Source of the DNA: Thalassobium sp. R2A62
Lineage (GTDB): Bacteria > Pseudomonadota > Alphaproteobacteria > Rhodobacterales > Rhodobacteraceae
Reading direction: 5' to 3'
Length of the DNA stretch: 64,000 nucleotides
Assembly: GCF_000161835.1 (NCBI RefSeq)
Contig: NZ_GG697169.2
Span: 3,336,267 to 3,400,266, forward strand
A program made the position numbers and the translations under genes. Of this stretch, positions 42,648 through 51,568 are shown one piece after another. The number at the start of each line of letters is the position of its first letter. The first letter of the stretch is position 1. Under the pieces are notes generated by a model. It was not told the DNA's origin. It saw only the letters and a list, made by a program, of their open reading frames with translations, and ran no database searches.

Positions 42648-45427
42648 ATACCTTTCATCTCACACAATCGGGTTTTTACGCCCTCGAACGCCTTGTAGCA
42701 GCCGAATCCTCGGAGATGGGTGGTGCCCTTGGTGTCGCGGCCGACCCCTATCCACACCAAATCGAAAACCTGCGCCGTATACTTGCTGATACGGAAATTC
42801 GCCACCTGCTCGCTGATGAGGTCGGCATGGGGAAAACTGTGCAGGTACTGATGATTTTGAACATCCTGCGACGGCGCGATCCATCACTAAGGGTCGCGAT
42901 CGTTGCTCCGGACCGGATCTGCTATCAGTGGCAGGTTGAATTATCTGCTCGCGGACATTGCGCAGCGCTAATCCTTTCGGATGCAGATGGAGCCCCAGAA
43001 GTCCCGGATGGTGAGGGCCACGTCCACCTAATCAAAGCAGACATGGTCCGCAGGCAACCAGCACGCCCCTCTCCTGAAGACTATGATATGTTGATCGTCG
43101 ACGAGATTCACGCCATGAATCTTGAAGACGCAGCGTTCCTTTCAAGCCTTTGCCGCGAGCGCCGAAATTCTGCTCGTTTCAGACATGTGTTGCTGCTGAC
43201 TGCAACGCCGCGACTTGGAAATCCTGCGTGGGCGCGTGCTGTCATCGGCGCAATTGAACCAGAGCGCACTGCGATCGCTGGCATTCTTGGACTTGAACCT
43301 CTCGACTTTCTTGCTGAGGACGCCGCTATGGCGCAGGAACGTGTGTTGGATGGGTCCCTGTCGGCTAAGGCCTACAAGACAGCCTTCGCGGCAGACCGCC
43401 GCATCCTACGCCAGACTCGGGCCCAATGGCCGGGCATTGCGCCGGTGCGAAAGGTTCACACTGTCCGGACCGCACCTTCCGATGCCGAGATGCCGAAGAT
43501 CATGCTGCAGAACGCGGCGTGTCGTGACGGCCAAGACAACGCTCTCGAGTCCGCACCATGGCTTCAGTGCCGTCAATTGTTCCGCGCCACATCCAGTGTT
43601 CGAGATGTACTGCGTCACCGGACGTTAGCGGCACATTCGAAACTGCGCGACGAGGTGGAAACGACCCTGTCTCGCAATCCCGGCAATGCATTGCTTGATG
43701 ACCTGTGCGACTTGCTGCTCCATTTCTGGAACAAGGATCCTGAGCGGCCCATCATCATTGTTGCGGGAGATACGCCCACTGTGGACATGCTTGAACGGCG
43801 TCTTGGAGATATGTTCCCCCATCTGGCAAATAACGGCATAGCGACCATGCGCGGTCGCTATAGCACGGATCTGGTGGATGTCGTGGGCGCAGTCCAAAGT
43901 CAGGCGACCGTGTTGATCATGGAGGAGTTCGTCGAAGCGGGTCTCAATCTCCATAACTTTGCTGCCGACATGGTCTTCTTCAATCTTCCTTGGCAGGCAG
44001 CGCGGATCGACCAGCTTATTGGCCGCCTCGACCGACTGCGCTCTGGCGGGCTCAAGTCCTACTTGGACGACCGCAGCGTGGGCACGATCGGCATTTGGCG
44101 CATGGTCGTCGTCGGCTCGGCAGATGAAAGGGTGCTTGAGGCACTCGACCTCCTTGACGTGTTCGAACATCCATTGCCTTACCTCGACGAAGACCTTTCC
44201 CAACGCATCGACCAGATCATCACTGATGCGGCGGCAGGACGGGCCGATTTCAAGGAGTCTGCAATCGCATTGAAAGGGGAGCTGTCTTTTGGGCTACAGC
44301 CATCTGTGGCCAGCGCTTCCAAAGTGGAACGGGAAAGCCAGAACGAAGGCACAATAGTAGGCAGTATTCGTGCTGCTGAGCATGCGGGGAATGCTTGGCT
44401 GCATCTCTTGCACGCAAGTGGTGCCTTAAAAGGTGGATTTCCGAAAACAAACGATGGAGAGAGGGTCGCTACGCTATCATTGCCACGCCTCTTGGAAAGT
44501 TGTCTTTACAACCTTGGCACAATGACAACGCGGGATTCTGAGGTATTTCGATGGCGTCGTGACCGACTCGGGCGACCGCCCAAGAAGGATGTTATCCTTC
44601 CGGGAGACCGGCTTGGAAAACGTGCACGTTTTTTTTCGACAGGCGATGAATTGCACGACGATCTGGTAGATCAGGCTTTCAAAACATCAAAAACCGAAAC
44701 CATTTCTCCGACGCCTGTTGGCGTTTATATTAAAGATGAGGAATCGGCGGCAGAGTTGGTTGGCAAGACGCTGCTCTTGGTTCGCGCTGCTTGGAGGCCT
44801 TCTTTGATAGAGGATCGTCGCCTCGAGGGCAGCAAAGACGACGCTCCGGCCGTCCAAATAGGACGAGCTGCCGATCGTCGCTGGGTCACCACACTGTTTC
44901 CGGACGCAGTCAGGACCAAGTGTCTTGTGATCTCTGACGATGGTGAGCCTCAATTGGGTTCTGAAAAGAACATTCGAGCGCTGTTGAGTGAAAAATGCGT
45001 GCCGACGGAGAACCAGAAAATTCAAAGGACGATTAAACCGTTCCGCGCAGTCCAAAAGTTTCTATCCGTGCTGGAAAGGGAAATGACAAAAGAGGAACGC
45101 GAGCGCCTTACCAATTTGCGCGATGAGGCGTTGACCGCCCTTGCAGATAGAAGACAGATCCTCACGTCCGAGACCGAGACTTACGTTCGATGGAAGCAGC
45201 TCAGAATCGAGCAGCTGCGAGCGCGCAACATTCAAGACAAACAACAAATCCAAATGACCGAGGGGCAGATTGCCGCGGAACAGCGTCGCATGGAGATACG
45301 TATTTCAGGAATGACCGATCGGGCGCGGCGTTTAGAAGACGTGATACTGCATCTCTCCGAGCCCATTTCGGCGGAAACCTTGGTGATGCTGGTGAGAGTG
45401 TTACCCCAAACCCATGTTGGAAACTGA
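42644..45427 (+). CDS. SNF2-like SF2 helicase in the defence island
   Basis: 927 aa from ATG 42644 (ATGA overlap with the 979-aa gene; longer readings extend back into that gene). YPHQIENLRRIL is a Q-like motif; LLADEVGMGKTVQVLMILNI Walker A near residue 60; MLIVDEIHAMN motif II (DEIH) near 152; LLLTATPRLGN motif III near 186; VLIMEEFVEAGLNLHNFAAD and ARIDQLIGRLDRLRSGG motifs V/VI near 430-465. The C-terminal 130 residues form a long coiled coil (EREMTKEERERLTNLRDEAL; WKQLRIEQLRARNIQDKQQI). It resembles the RapA/SNF2 group, which includes DISARM DrmD. It probably translocates on double-stranded DNA. Confidence 0.88.
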   Translation: MNTFHLTQSGFYALERLVAAESSEMGGALGVAADPYPHQIENLRRILADTEIRHLLADEVGMGKTVQVLMILNILRRRDPSLRVAIVAPDRICYQWQVELSARGHCAALILSDADGAPEVPDGEGHVHLIKADMVRRQPARPSPEDYDMLIVDEIHAMNLEDAAFLSSLCRERRNSARFRHVLLLTATPRLGNPAWARAVIGAIEPERTAIAGILGLEPLDFLAEDAAMAQERVLDGSLSAKAYKTAFAADRRILRQTRAQWPGIAPVRKVHTVRTAPSDAEMPKIMLQNAACRDGQDNALESAPWLQCRQLFRATSSVRDVLRHRTLAAHSKLRDEVETTLSRNPGNALLDDLCDLLLHFWNKDPERPIIIVAGDTPTVDMLERRLGDMFPHLANNGIATMRGRYSTDLVDVVGAVQSQATVLIMEEFVEAGLNLHNFAADMVFFNLPWQAARIDQLIGRLDRLRSGGLKSYLDDRSVGTIGIWRMVVVGSADERVLEALDLLDVFEHPLPYLDEDLSQRIDQIITDAAAGRADFKESAIALKGELSFGLQPSVASASKVERESQNEGTIVGSIRAAEHAGNAWLHLLHASGALKGGFPKTNDGERVATLSLPRLLESCLYNLGTMTTRDSEVFRWRRDRLGRPPKKDVILPGDRLGKRARFFSTGDELHDDLVDQAFKTSKTETISPTPVGVYIKDEESAAELVGKTLLLVRAAWRPSLIEDRRLEGSKDDAPAVQIGRAADRRWVTTLFPDAVRTKCLVISDDGEPQLGSEKNIRALLSEKCVPTENQKIQRTIKPFRAVQKFLSVLEREMTKEERERLTNLRDEALTALADRRQILTSETETYVRWKQLRIEQLRARNIQDKQQIQMTEGQIAAEQRRMEIRISGMTDRARRLEDVILHLSEPISAETLVMLVRVLPQTHVGN

Positions 45428-45514
45428 ACACCAGTCAGAAATTCCAATGCTGAATCTGATAGATATCGAACCTTAAACACGGGCGTTTTCTGCCTAATTT
45501 ATTCGGAACCATGT

Positions 45515-45541
45515 CCTGACCTCAATGAACAAGAGGTCAGG
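45515..45541 (+). promoter_or_regulatory. Perfect hairpin covering a ribosome site
   Basis: CCTGACCTC (45515-45523) pairs with GAGGTCAGG (45533-45541) around the loop AATGAACAA. The 3' arm holds the GAGG/AGG ribosome site of the ORF starting at 45550, so folding would hide it. It could also end transcription of the helicase gene, though no T-run follows. Confidence 0.55.
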
Positions 45542-45549
45542 CGAATTCG

Positions 45550-45762
45550 ATGGGCTACAAGGTTGCGAGCATTGCGTCAAAAAGTGAAAGAGCAAGCTTG
45601 GAGAATGCTTTGCTCTACATTGCAAAGGCGATCGTTCTCGAGAACGGTGACGTATATCTACCCCTGTTTGAAAAGCTGGAATGTGCGCTCAATTCCCTTT
45701 CTGAACGGGAGACGACAATTGAGCGGGCTCGCCGGATAGCACAGGAAGCACGTGCAGCGTGA
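45550..45762 (+). CDS. Small helical hypothetical protein at the island's end
   Basis: 70 aa, ATG eight bases after the hairpin's 3' arm. KVASIASKSERASLENALLY, LPLFEKLECALNSLSERETT and RARRIAQEARAA predict three amphipathic helices; slightly acidic, no cysteine pair or membrane segment. I do not recognise it. As the last plus-strand gene behind the helicase pair it may be part of the defence set, a regulator, or separate. The next 170 bases (to 45933) hold only a short palindrome GTTCCTTAAAGGAAC. Confidence 0.55.
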   Translation: MGYKVASIASKSERASLENALLYIAKAIVLENGDVYLPLFEKLECALNSLSERETTIERARRIAQEARAA

Positions 45763-45933
45763 CCTGTTCCTTAAAGGAACCTTTGTGAAAGGGCTGACGA
45801 CATCAACTCCCCGGCGGTATACAGCGCTCAGGGTATAACGAGATCACCTGATCCCGCAACGCCGGATTTGCAGGCCACTTAGTCAGGCGCTCCAACAGCC
45901 CGAAGCAAAACGACTTGGCACCTTGTTGGCGAC

Positions 45934-46065
45934 TTAGTTATTGACCACGGTGTTCTCGCTACGGTTCGTATGGATGCGCGCACCCAGCTTAGCCGCATGG
46001 TCTTGAAACCACGGTAAAAGTTGGGGTTGGTCCAGCGTGCCGGTGAGGGTGATGGTGCTGTGCAT
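45934..46065 (-). pseudogene. Truncated 43-aa ORF at the end of the glycan operon
   Basis: ATG overlaps the stop of the upstream gene (TGATG), a sign of genuine coupling. The product MHSTITLTGTLDQPQLLPWF ... LGARIHTNRSENTVVNN stops early; it may be the start of an acylphosphatase-like or other small enzyme, but resemblance is weak. Loss of the rest next to the defence island suggests that insertion of the island or a deletion cut it. Confidence 0.4.
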
Positions 46066-47492
46066 CAGGTAGGGTCGAGGGCAGCGAGCCATGCCAGAAC
46101 AAGCGCTGAGATCCGCTCTGATTCCTGTGTTGGCCTGCCGCCCAGCTCGTTTTCGCGGGGCAGAAGGGTGTCGTGGCCAGTTGCCGTGATGAAATTGATC
46201 ATCGCCTGCCGTCCTTGTCCGGTTTTGACGTTTTTGTGCCGGCCTTTGAAAATGCTGCGCGCGTCGTCATCGAGCAGACCCCAGACGACTTGCACCATGA
46301 TTTCTGTCTGCAGGTATGGATGCGCCAATTCAGCGGCGCCGAAAGCCTCTGACGCGGTGTGGATCGGTGTATTGGGCGTACCGCTATCGAAAAGGGATTT
46401 TGCAATGGTGTTGGCCTGATCCACCGCGTGTTTCCACAAGGGTGCTGTGATGTCTTCCGGCAATTTGGACAGCGCGTGCAGTTTGGAATTGATCAGACGG
46501 TTTTCTGAGAGCGCTGCGATCAGGTGGTCTTGCGAGATGGCGACCTGGCCGGTGCGCAGCATTTGCTGGAATTCTTCAGCGAGTACTGTGCGGGGGGTGA
46601 TCCGTTCATGCACCGGCAAAGGGTCGGCGTCGGTGAGGTTGCGCACGATGTGTGCGGCCTCGGCCAAGTCCGGGTCTTCACGCATAAAGAAGTCGTCGGG
46701 CAGCGCCCGTTCGAGCATGAGGGAAAAGTAGCCAGCGTGGGTCTGCGCGCGCGGGACGTGCCGGTTGCGGCGGCGGACCTCTTCGGCGAAGGCGAAACCC
46801 CCGGTCTTGGAAAAATCGAGGTAGTTGCCCCGTTGTTGGTGCAGAAGGATCGAAGAGATCGCCATGTCGTGCCGGTGGTCTTCGAATTCTTGCAGCGGGT
46901 CGCCGCGTTCGTCGGGCATGTCGGTCAGAATGTGTGGGTCTTGCGCGTATTTGAGCCAGGATTCGAGAAATTTAAAGCTTTGTTCACTTGGCATGGCGAA
47001 GATGGGGCCACCCGAGATTTGCGCGGCGAGGTGCATGTCTTCGGTGTCTGCTTCGAGGCCGATAAAGCAGTCACGTTTGGTGTAGTGGCCCTGGATCAGC
47101 CAGTCGGTGATGAAACCGAAAAGATAGCGGTTGGGCGAGAGCGCGGCCATATTGACGGCGGCTTGCGGGAAGCGCGGGAAGGGCGTGAAGGAGCCAGGGG
47201 CGTAGCGGCCGACGTCGTTGTAGACGACGATGTCGTTGGGGCCGACTTCGCGCAGTTTTTGCAGCGTGATATAGGGTTTCCACAGCCAGTAGCCCGCGCC
47301 ACGTTCTTGTTCGAGGATGCCCGCGTTTTCCGCCCAGAAGGGGGTTTCGCGCAGGTCTTCTTCAGTGAAATGGGTCGCAGTGTCGAATCCACAGCGCAGG
47401 GCGGCCGCGCAGTAATTCTCGCCGTTGACCTGGAAAGGTTCGGCGTTGTTGGAATAGACGATGAAATGCGTTTTGTCGTAACGCTTTGTCAT
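46065..47492 (-). CDS. Putative glycosyltransferase with GYWLWKPYI motif
   Basis: 475 aa. The N-terminal 290 residues look like a GT-A-type enzyme seen in capsule and O-antigen clusters: THFIVYSNNAEPFQVNGENY, GAGYWLWKPYITLQKLREVG, DIVVYNDVGRY (Asp-rich nucleotide site) and a later FEDHRHDMAISSILLHQQRG. The GxGYWxWKP motif is frequent in uncharacterised glycan genes. The C-terminal 180 residues are helical and unassigned (PLPVHERITPRTVLAEEFQQ). Overlaps the upstream gene by ATGA. Sugar and acceptor unknown. Confidence 0.7.
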   Translation of the reverse strand: MTKRYDKTHFIVYSNNAEPFQVNGENYCAAALRCGFDTATHFTEEDLRETPFWAENAGILEQERGAGYWLWKPYITLQKLREVGPNDIVVYNDVGRYAPGSFTPFPRFPQAAVNMAALSPNRYLFGFITDWLIQGHYTKRDCFIGLEADTEDMHLAAQISGGPIFAMPSEQSFKFLESWLKYAQDPHILTDMPDERGDPLQEFEDHRHDMAISSILLHQQRGNYLDFSKTGGFAFAEEVRRRNRHVPRAQTHAGYFSLMLERALPDDFFMREDPDLAEAAHIVRNLTDADPLPVHERITPRTVLAEEFQQMLRTGQVAISQDHLIAALSENRLINSKLHALSKLPEDITAPLWKHAVDQANTIAKSLFDSGTPNTPIHTASEAFGAAELAHPYLQTEIMVQVVWGLLDDDARSIFKGRHKNVKTGQGRQAMINFITATGHDTLLPRENELGGRPTQESERISALVLAWLAALDPT

Positions 47493-49774
47493 TGCTTGTT
47501 CTTTCCTGATTTTTTGCGCACGGCCTTCTTGGCGTCACGGTCTAGCTTTTTGGCAAGTTTGCCATGCAATTTGGCGAACTGCTCTTTTTTTGGATAGCGG
47601 TCGCGCACGTAGGCGAGGATTTTGAGCGCCTCTTGCGGGTCCCCCGCGTCGGTGAGCAGGTCGGTCAGGGTTTTGACGACGGGGGGGCGTTCATCGGCCC
47701 ATTGCAGGGTCCATTGCATGCGTTTGGTGGCGGCATCGGTGTCGCCGAGATCGCGTTCGAGGGTGGCCAGTGCCACTTGCCGTTTCCAGTCCATTGGGGC
47801 GAGGTGCAGGCCTTTTGCCACCATCTTTGCCGCCGCTTGCGGTTGCTTGGCGGCTTCTAACGCTTCGCCTGCGAGGAAGAAGAGGCCGGGGATTTGTAGG
47901 CCTGTGTCGAGGACGGTTGTGTGGGTCGTGGCGGCCCCTTTGCGGTCTTTGGCGTGAACCTGAATGAGACCTTTGAAGGCTTGGAAAAGGGCGGTGCGCG
48001 GCTCCAAAGCAATGGCTTGGTCGATGGCCTTGATCGCTTGGCCCCATTTCCTTTTGGTGAAGTAGAAATCGGCGCAGCGTTTGTGGAAAAGGGCGTTGTC
48101 AGGATGCCCTTTGGCGGCGGGCAATATCAGTTTTTCCGCGAGCGCCATGTCACCTTCGCGCAGGGCCATCAGGCCGATGAAGCTATCGAAATGGGGTTTG
48201 TTCTTGCCGGACCAGTCATGGCGATGCAGGATCTTTAAGAGCTTGCGGAAGTGCCCTTTGTAGCGGTGCTGCGTCTCGACGTCGGACTTAGCGAAATAGG
48301 GCCATTCCCAGATCTTGATGCGGTTGTTGGGGACGGCTTTGGTGATGTTGAGAGACCCGTTTTCCATCAGCGGGTGGAAATATTGCTTTACGAAATCAAG
48401 TAGAAAGCGGTTTGCGAAGACCCGCTCGACGATTGGGTCACTGAACCAGAAATTGTGCCGACCGAGGTCGCCTTGGGATTCCATGATGCCGACAAGCGCG
48501 TTGATCTCGCCTTCGGTCGGCTCTAGCCAGAAGGCGGTGGAAACTTGGGCGATCGCCTCTGCTTTGCGGTTTAGCATCAGGAGGGACAGGCAGTGGAAGA
48601 AGGTCAGATGTGCGAAACTGCGCGAGTGCGCGACGAAGCCCCGGTCGATGTGGTCGCGTAGGTCGCAAAGCGCTTGGTATTGCCCGTCGTGATAGAGTTC
48701 GCGGGCCGCAAGTGAGTGGATGAACGCGATGTTCAGGCCACCTTTGATGTGGTCTGAGGCGATGGCCGCGAATTCGCCGCGTCGGTCTTGGGCCACGAGA
48801 TGCGTGTGTGCGTAGACGAGGTATTGACCGATCTCGCCTTCGTTGGCGAAAAGTTCCGGTTCGTCCCGTAGGCGGTGGGTGAGCAGATCAAGCGCGTCAG
48901 AGCGGACTTGCGGGTCGAGCTGGCTTTCCACGTCGTGAAACGCCGCCCCGCCGATGGTTTTCGCCGTGGAGCTGAAGGCGCTGGACGGCGGCGCGATAAG
49001 TTGGTCGGCCATCGCCATGGTCAGAAGTTCGAGCGCGTCGCCTTGGGGTGCGTTCAGCCCGCTGCTGTCTGCGATGTCGTTGAACGTCAGCAGGTCGGGG
49101 AACATGGATTTGTAGCGGGTCAGCACCTCTTGGTTATCGCTGTAAAGGATCACGCGCGAGGTGCTGCAGATGTTGGCGCGCATGTGCGCCTCAAAAAATT
49201 CGTCGGGGACGAATTTGTTGGGCCACGCCTTGTTCATCGCCCGGCGGTCTGCTGTCAGGTCGCCCCGGCGGATGTGGTAGGCCGTGGTGCGGATGTCGCT
49301 GGTGAACAGCTGTTTGGCCTGGGCAAGGCGTTCCGCAAGGAGTGGGTTCAGCGGGAGCGCTTGGGCGATTTTGACGAAATGCGCTTGGGTTTCGTCTGCG
49401 TTCTCAAAGAGAAGCGTCAGAACGTCGAAGGCCGGGTCGACGATGATGTTGCGGTTGTTTTGCAGGTTTTTTGCGAAAATTTCCGGGGTTGGTGAGCTGA
49501 TGACAGAGGCGATGGGAGCTGCTGCCTCGCGCAGTTTGGTGAATTTGGGTTTGTCGACGAAGTATTGATCGACGAAATCCTGCGCGAAGATATCGCAAGG
49601 ATCGTCGAGGTTGTCTGCGTCCCGCCAATGCACGAGGCAGGGGAGGTTCTGGGATTGTGCAAGGCGGAAGGTGTTCAGGAGCGAGATCAGGCGCCCCCCA
49701 AGGCGGTCGGCCCGGAAGGCGACAAGGTGGCCTTGGCCCTTTTTGGTGGGGCCGCTGGGAAGGGTGTTTGGCAC
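47489..49774 (-). CDS. Fucosyltransferase-like protein with TPR-like repeats
   Basis: 761 aa taking GTG 49774, right after the stop of the upstream gene; an ATG at 49837 would add 21 residues read through that gene. LVAFRADRLGGRLISLLNTF resembles the start of GT11/GT23-type enzymes, and TTAYHIRRGDLTADRRAMNK near residue 165 carries the HxRRGD motif that binds GDP-fucose in alpha-fucosyltransferases. From about residue 300 the protein is helical with TPR-like pairs (PDNALFHKRCADFYFTKRKW; IALEPRTALFQAFKGLIQVH) and ends in a lysine-rich tail. Likely a cytoplasmic or membrane-associated transferase on a polymer. The donor is inferred from one motif. Confidence 0.75.
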   Translation of the reverse strand: MPNTLPSGPTKKGQGHLVAFRADRLGGRLISLLNTFRLAQSQNLPCLVHWRDADNLDDPCDIFAQDFVDQYFVDKPKFTKLREAAAPIASVISSPTPEIFAKNLQNNRNIIVDPAFDVLTLLFENADETQAHFVKIAQALPLNPLLAERLAQAKQLFTSDIRTTAYHIRRGDLTADRRAMNKAWPNKFVPDEFFEAHMRANICSTSRVILYSDNQEVLTRYKSMFPDLLTFNDIADSSGLNAPQGDALELLTMAMADQLIAPPSSAFSSTAKTIGGAAFHDVESQLDPQVRSDALDLLTHRLRDEPELFANEGEIGQYLVYAHTHLVAQDRRGEFAAIASDHIKGGLNIAFIHSLAARELYHDGQYQALCDLRDHIDRGFVAHSRSFAHLTFFHCLSLLMLNRKAEAIAQVSTAFWLEPTEGEINALVGIMESQGDLGRHNFWFSDPIVERVFANRFLLDFVKQYFHPLMENGSLNITKAVPNNRIKIWEWPYFAKSDVETQHRYKGHFRKLLKILHRHDWSGKNKPHFDSFIGLMALREGDMALAEKLILPAAKGHPDNALFHKRCADFYFTKRKWGQAIKAIDQAIALEPRTALFQAFKGLIQVHAKDRKGAATTHTTVLDTGLQIPGLFFLAGEALEAAKQPQAAAKMVAKGLHLAPMDWKRQVALATLERDLGDTDAATKRMQWTLQWADERPPVVKTLTDLLTDAGDPQEALKILAYVRDRYPKKEQFAKLHGKLAKKLDRDAKKAVRKKSGKNKQ

Positions 49775-49776
49775 GT

Positions 49777-50499
49777 CTAGGTGCCCGTTTGCAGGCTTTT
49801 GTGCGCTTGGATCGCTGTCATGACATCCATGCCCCACTTGGCGTTGGCGTGCACATCGTCGTCTGGCTCGGGGTAGTATTCGGGCAGCAAAAGCAGATCG
49901 TCATCTCCAAGGGTGGACCGTAAATCAAGCATGTCGACGGCGATTTCAGCGAGTTCTGCTGCGATAGCTTCGTCGTAGGCGAGCCAGAGATCGCGGGTTT
50001 CAGGCGTAAAGCGGGTTGGGCCGTAGAAAAAGATGACCTCTGGGCAGTGCAAAGCGATTTCGGCGTATTGTTGGCGAAAATCTTGAAAGAATTCTTTTGC
50101 TGCGCGCTTCGCCAGCTTGATAGACATGGCTTGTCCGGTCTGGCCATTGCTTTTCTGGGAGGTGACGATGCGTTGCACGAAGGTGCGCGCAGTGGTTCCG
50201 ATGTTTGCGAAGACAGGCACAGGATTTGCGAAAAGACTTTGGAACGCGCCGGTCAGAGTGTGTGCCTTCTTAAGCCGTTGGGCGATCTTGTTGGCCGCGT
50301 GTACCTCTGGGTCGATGCGACCAGCGGCAGGCTGGAATGTTGGCTTGCCCGCGTCATCAGGGGCAAAGCGAGATTCGGCGAACATCGCACTGGCGGCGGT
50401 GATCGGGTGCTTGAAGGTGATGCCCGCATCGGCGGCTGCTGCCTGAATGATCATGCCGTGGGAGTCGCCGACAAAGGCTGCGTTAATCTGGGTTGGCAT
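49777..50499 (-). CDS. SGNH-like hydrolase/acyltransferase protein
   Basis: 240 aa from ATG 50499 (an ATG 13 codons earlier lies inside the GSCFA gene). INAAFVGDSHGMIIQAAAAD is a block-I-like motif with Asp-Ser-His, and the C-terminus has LLLLPEYYPEPDDDVHANAK, where DDDVH fits the Asp-x-x-His block. No signal peptide or membrane segment. Its start overlaps the end of the GSCFA gene by 17 bases. Possibly acts with GSCFA on glycan esters; the reaction is unknown. Confidence 0.7.
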   Translation of the reverse strand: MPTQINAAFVGDSHGMIIQAAAADAGITFKHPITAASAMFAESRFAPDDAGKPTFQPAAGRIDPEVHAANKIAQRLKKAHTLTGAFQSLFANPVPVFANIGTTARTFVQRIVTSQKSNGQTGQAMSIKLAKRAAKEFFQDFRQQYAEIALHCPEVIFFYGPTRFTPETRDLWLAYDEAIAAELAEIAVDMLDLRSTLGDDDLLLLPEYYPEPDDDVHANAKWGMDVMTAIQAHKSLQTGT

Positions 50500-51568
50500 T
50501 GAATTTCTCCAGTTCGATTTCTTCGCAGACGAGGTCATCGGCCTCTAATGCGGCAGCGACCGCTTTGTCGGCGTCTGTTTCTTGGGGTGGGGCGTTTGTT
50601 GGGGTGACCCCCAAGCCTTCGAAGAAGTGTTGCATGACGTAGGCCACCGCTTTGGGTGTGACCCCGCGCCGGTCCGGTTCGAACATGTCCCGTCCGAGGC
50701 CGGGGTGGGTGACGATTTCGTAGGACGGGAAGTAATCGACGTCGCCGTGCTGGTCGGTGAAGGCCCCGGCTGCCGCCCGCAGGATGGATTTGGAGGCGAC
50801 CGTGGCTGTCAGGACGTGTGCCGCTGGCGCTGCTGTGGCTGCGAGAGGAACGGGCGAGACCGTGAGGAGCATGCGGATGTCTGGGTTGATTTGTTTGAGG
50901 AGGGTTTGGACCTGATGCAGGCTGTCCAGGATGGTCGGGTAGTCGAGGTTGCGGAAGGCCTGTTTTTGCGCGTCAAAGGTGCCCGCGATGGTGCCGGGAC
51001 AGCTGGAGTAGACGAGGCCGGTTTGTTGGTTGAACCAGCATTCGGTCAGGCCGAGGGTGAAGACGAAAACCGAGGCGTCTTTGATGCCGTTGCGGATCGC
51101 CTCGAAGGTAGCGTCGCGGGCGGCGAACAGGTCTTCTGCCGTTTCGAAGCCATCCGGTTCGATTTGGGGGCGGAGGGGGTCAAAGAAGGCGCCGTCTTGT
51201 TCCCAGACTTCCCGGTCTTGGATGTCTGGATTTATCGCCCATGACAGCCAATATTTCAGGACTTCGGGTGTGTAGACGTTGCCGACACGGAAGGAAAAGA
51301 CGCCGTAGTGGAATTCTTTCTTGAGGTCGTCGCTGATGCCGAAAGGTGCTGGTTCGGCGTCGTGCCATGCGAAGCCTGCGGATGTCAGTGCTTTGCCGAT
51401 GTGTTGCGCGAAGCATGACCCGGTGGTGAGGGTTTTGTCGGTGGGCGCAATGGCGAACTTTGGTGTCCAGAGGTCTGCGACCGTGCCTTGTGACTTGGCC
51501 GCCCGCACCACGGAGGTGCGCCAGTAGCTGCTGCGGGGCAGCTTTGTGTAAGGGTTTGCGTCTATCAT
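50483..51568 (-). CDS. GSCFA-domain protein
   Basis: 361 aa. KTLTTGSCFAQHIGKAL near residue 45 gives the family name motif, followed by FGISDDLKKEFHYGVFSFRV, VFVFTLGLTECWFNQQTGLV, LLTVSPVPLAAT and VDYFPSYEIVTHPG. The family is related to SGNH/GDSL hydrolases and is common near bacterial glycan genes. First gene of a five-gene minus-strand operon with SGNH-like, fucosyltransferase-like and WKP-motif genes. All junctions overlap or touch. Confidence 0.88.
   Translation of the reverse strand: MIDANPYTKLPRSSYWRTSVVRAAKSQGTVADLWTPKFAIAPTDKTLTTGSCFAQHIGKALTSAGFAWHDAEPAPFGISDDLKKEFHYGVFSFRVGNVYTPEVLKYWLSWAINPDIQDREVWEQDGAFFDPLRPQIEPDGFETAEDLFAARDATFEAIRNGIKDASVFVFTLGLTECWFNQQTGLVYSSCPGTIAGTFDAQKQAFRNLDYPTILDSLHQVQTLLKQINPDIRMLLTVSPVPLAATAAPAAHVLTATVASKSILRAAAGAFTDQHGDVDYFPSYEIVTHPGLGRDMFEPDRRGVTPKAVAYVMQHFFEGLGVTPTNAPPQETDADKAVAAALEADDLVCEEIELEKFNANPD

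Noticed and set aside
32405-45427. Calling the island ordinary DISARM
   Set aside because: No DNA methylase or PLD nuclease (DrmC) gene is in the locus, and a UvrD-like helicase and an orphan protein are present, so it is at most DISARM-related.
46524-47597. 357-codon plus-strand frame opposite the WKP-motif gene
   Set aside because: GC-rich shadow; the minus-strand product is collinear with its operon neighbours and shows family motifs.
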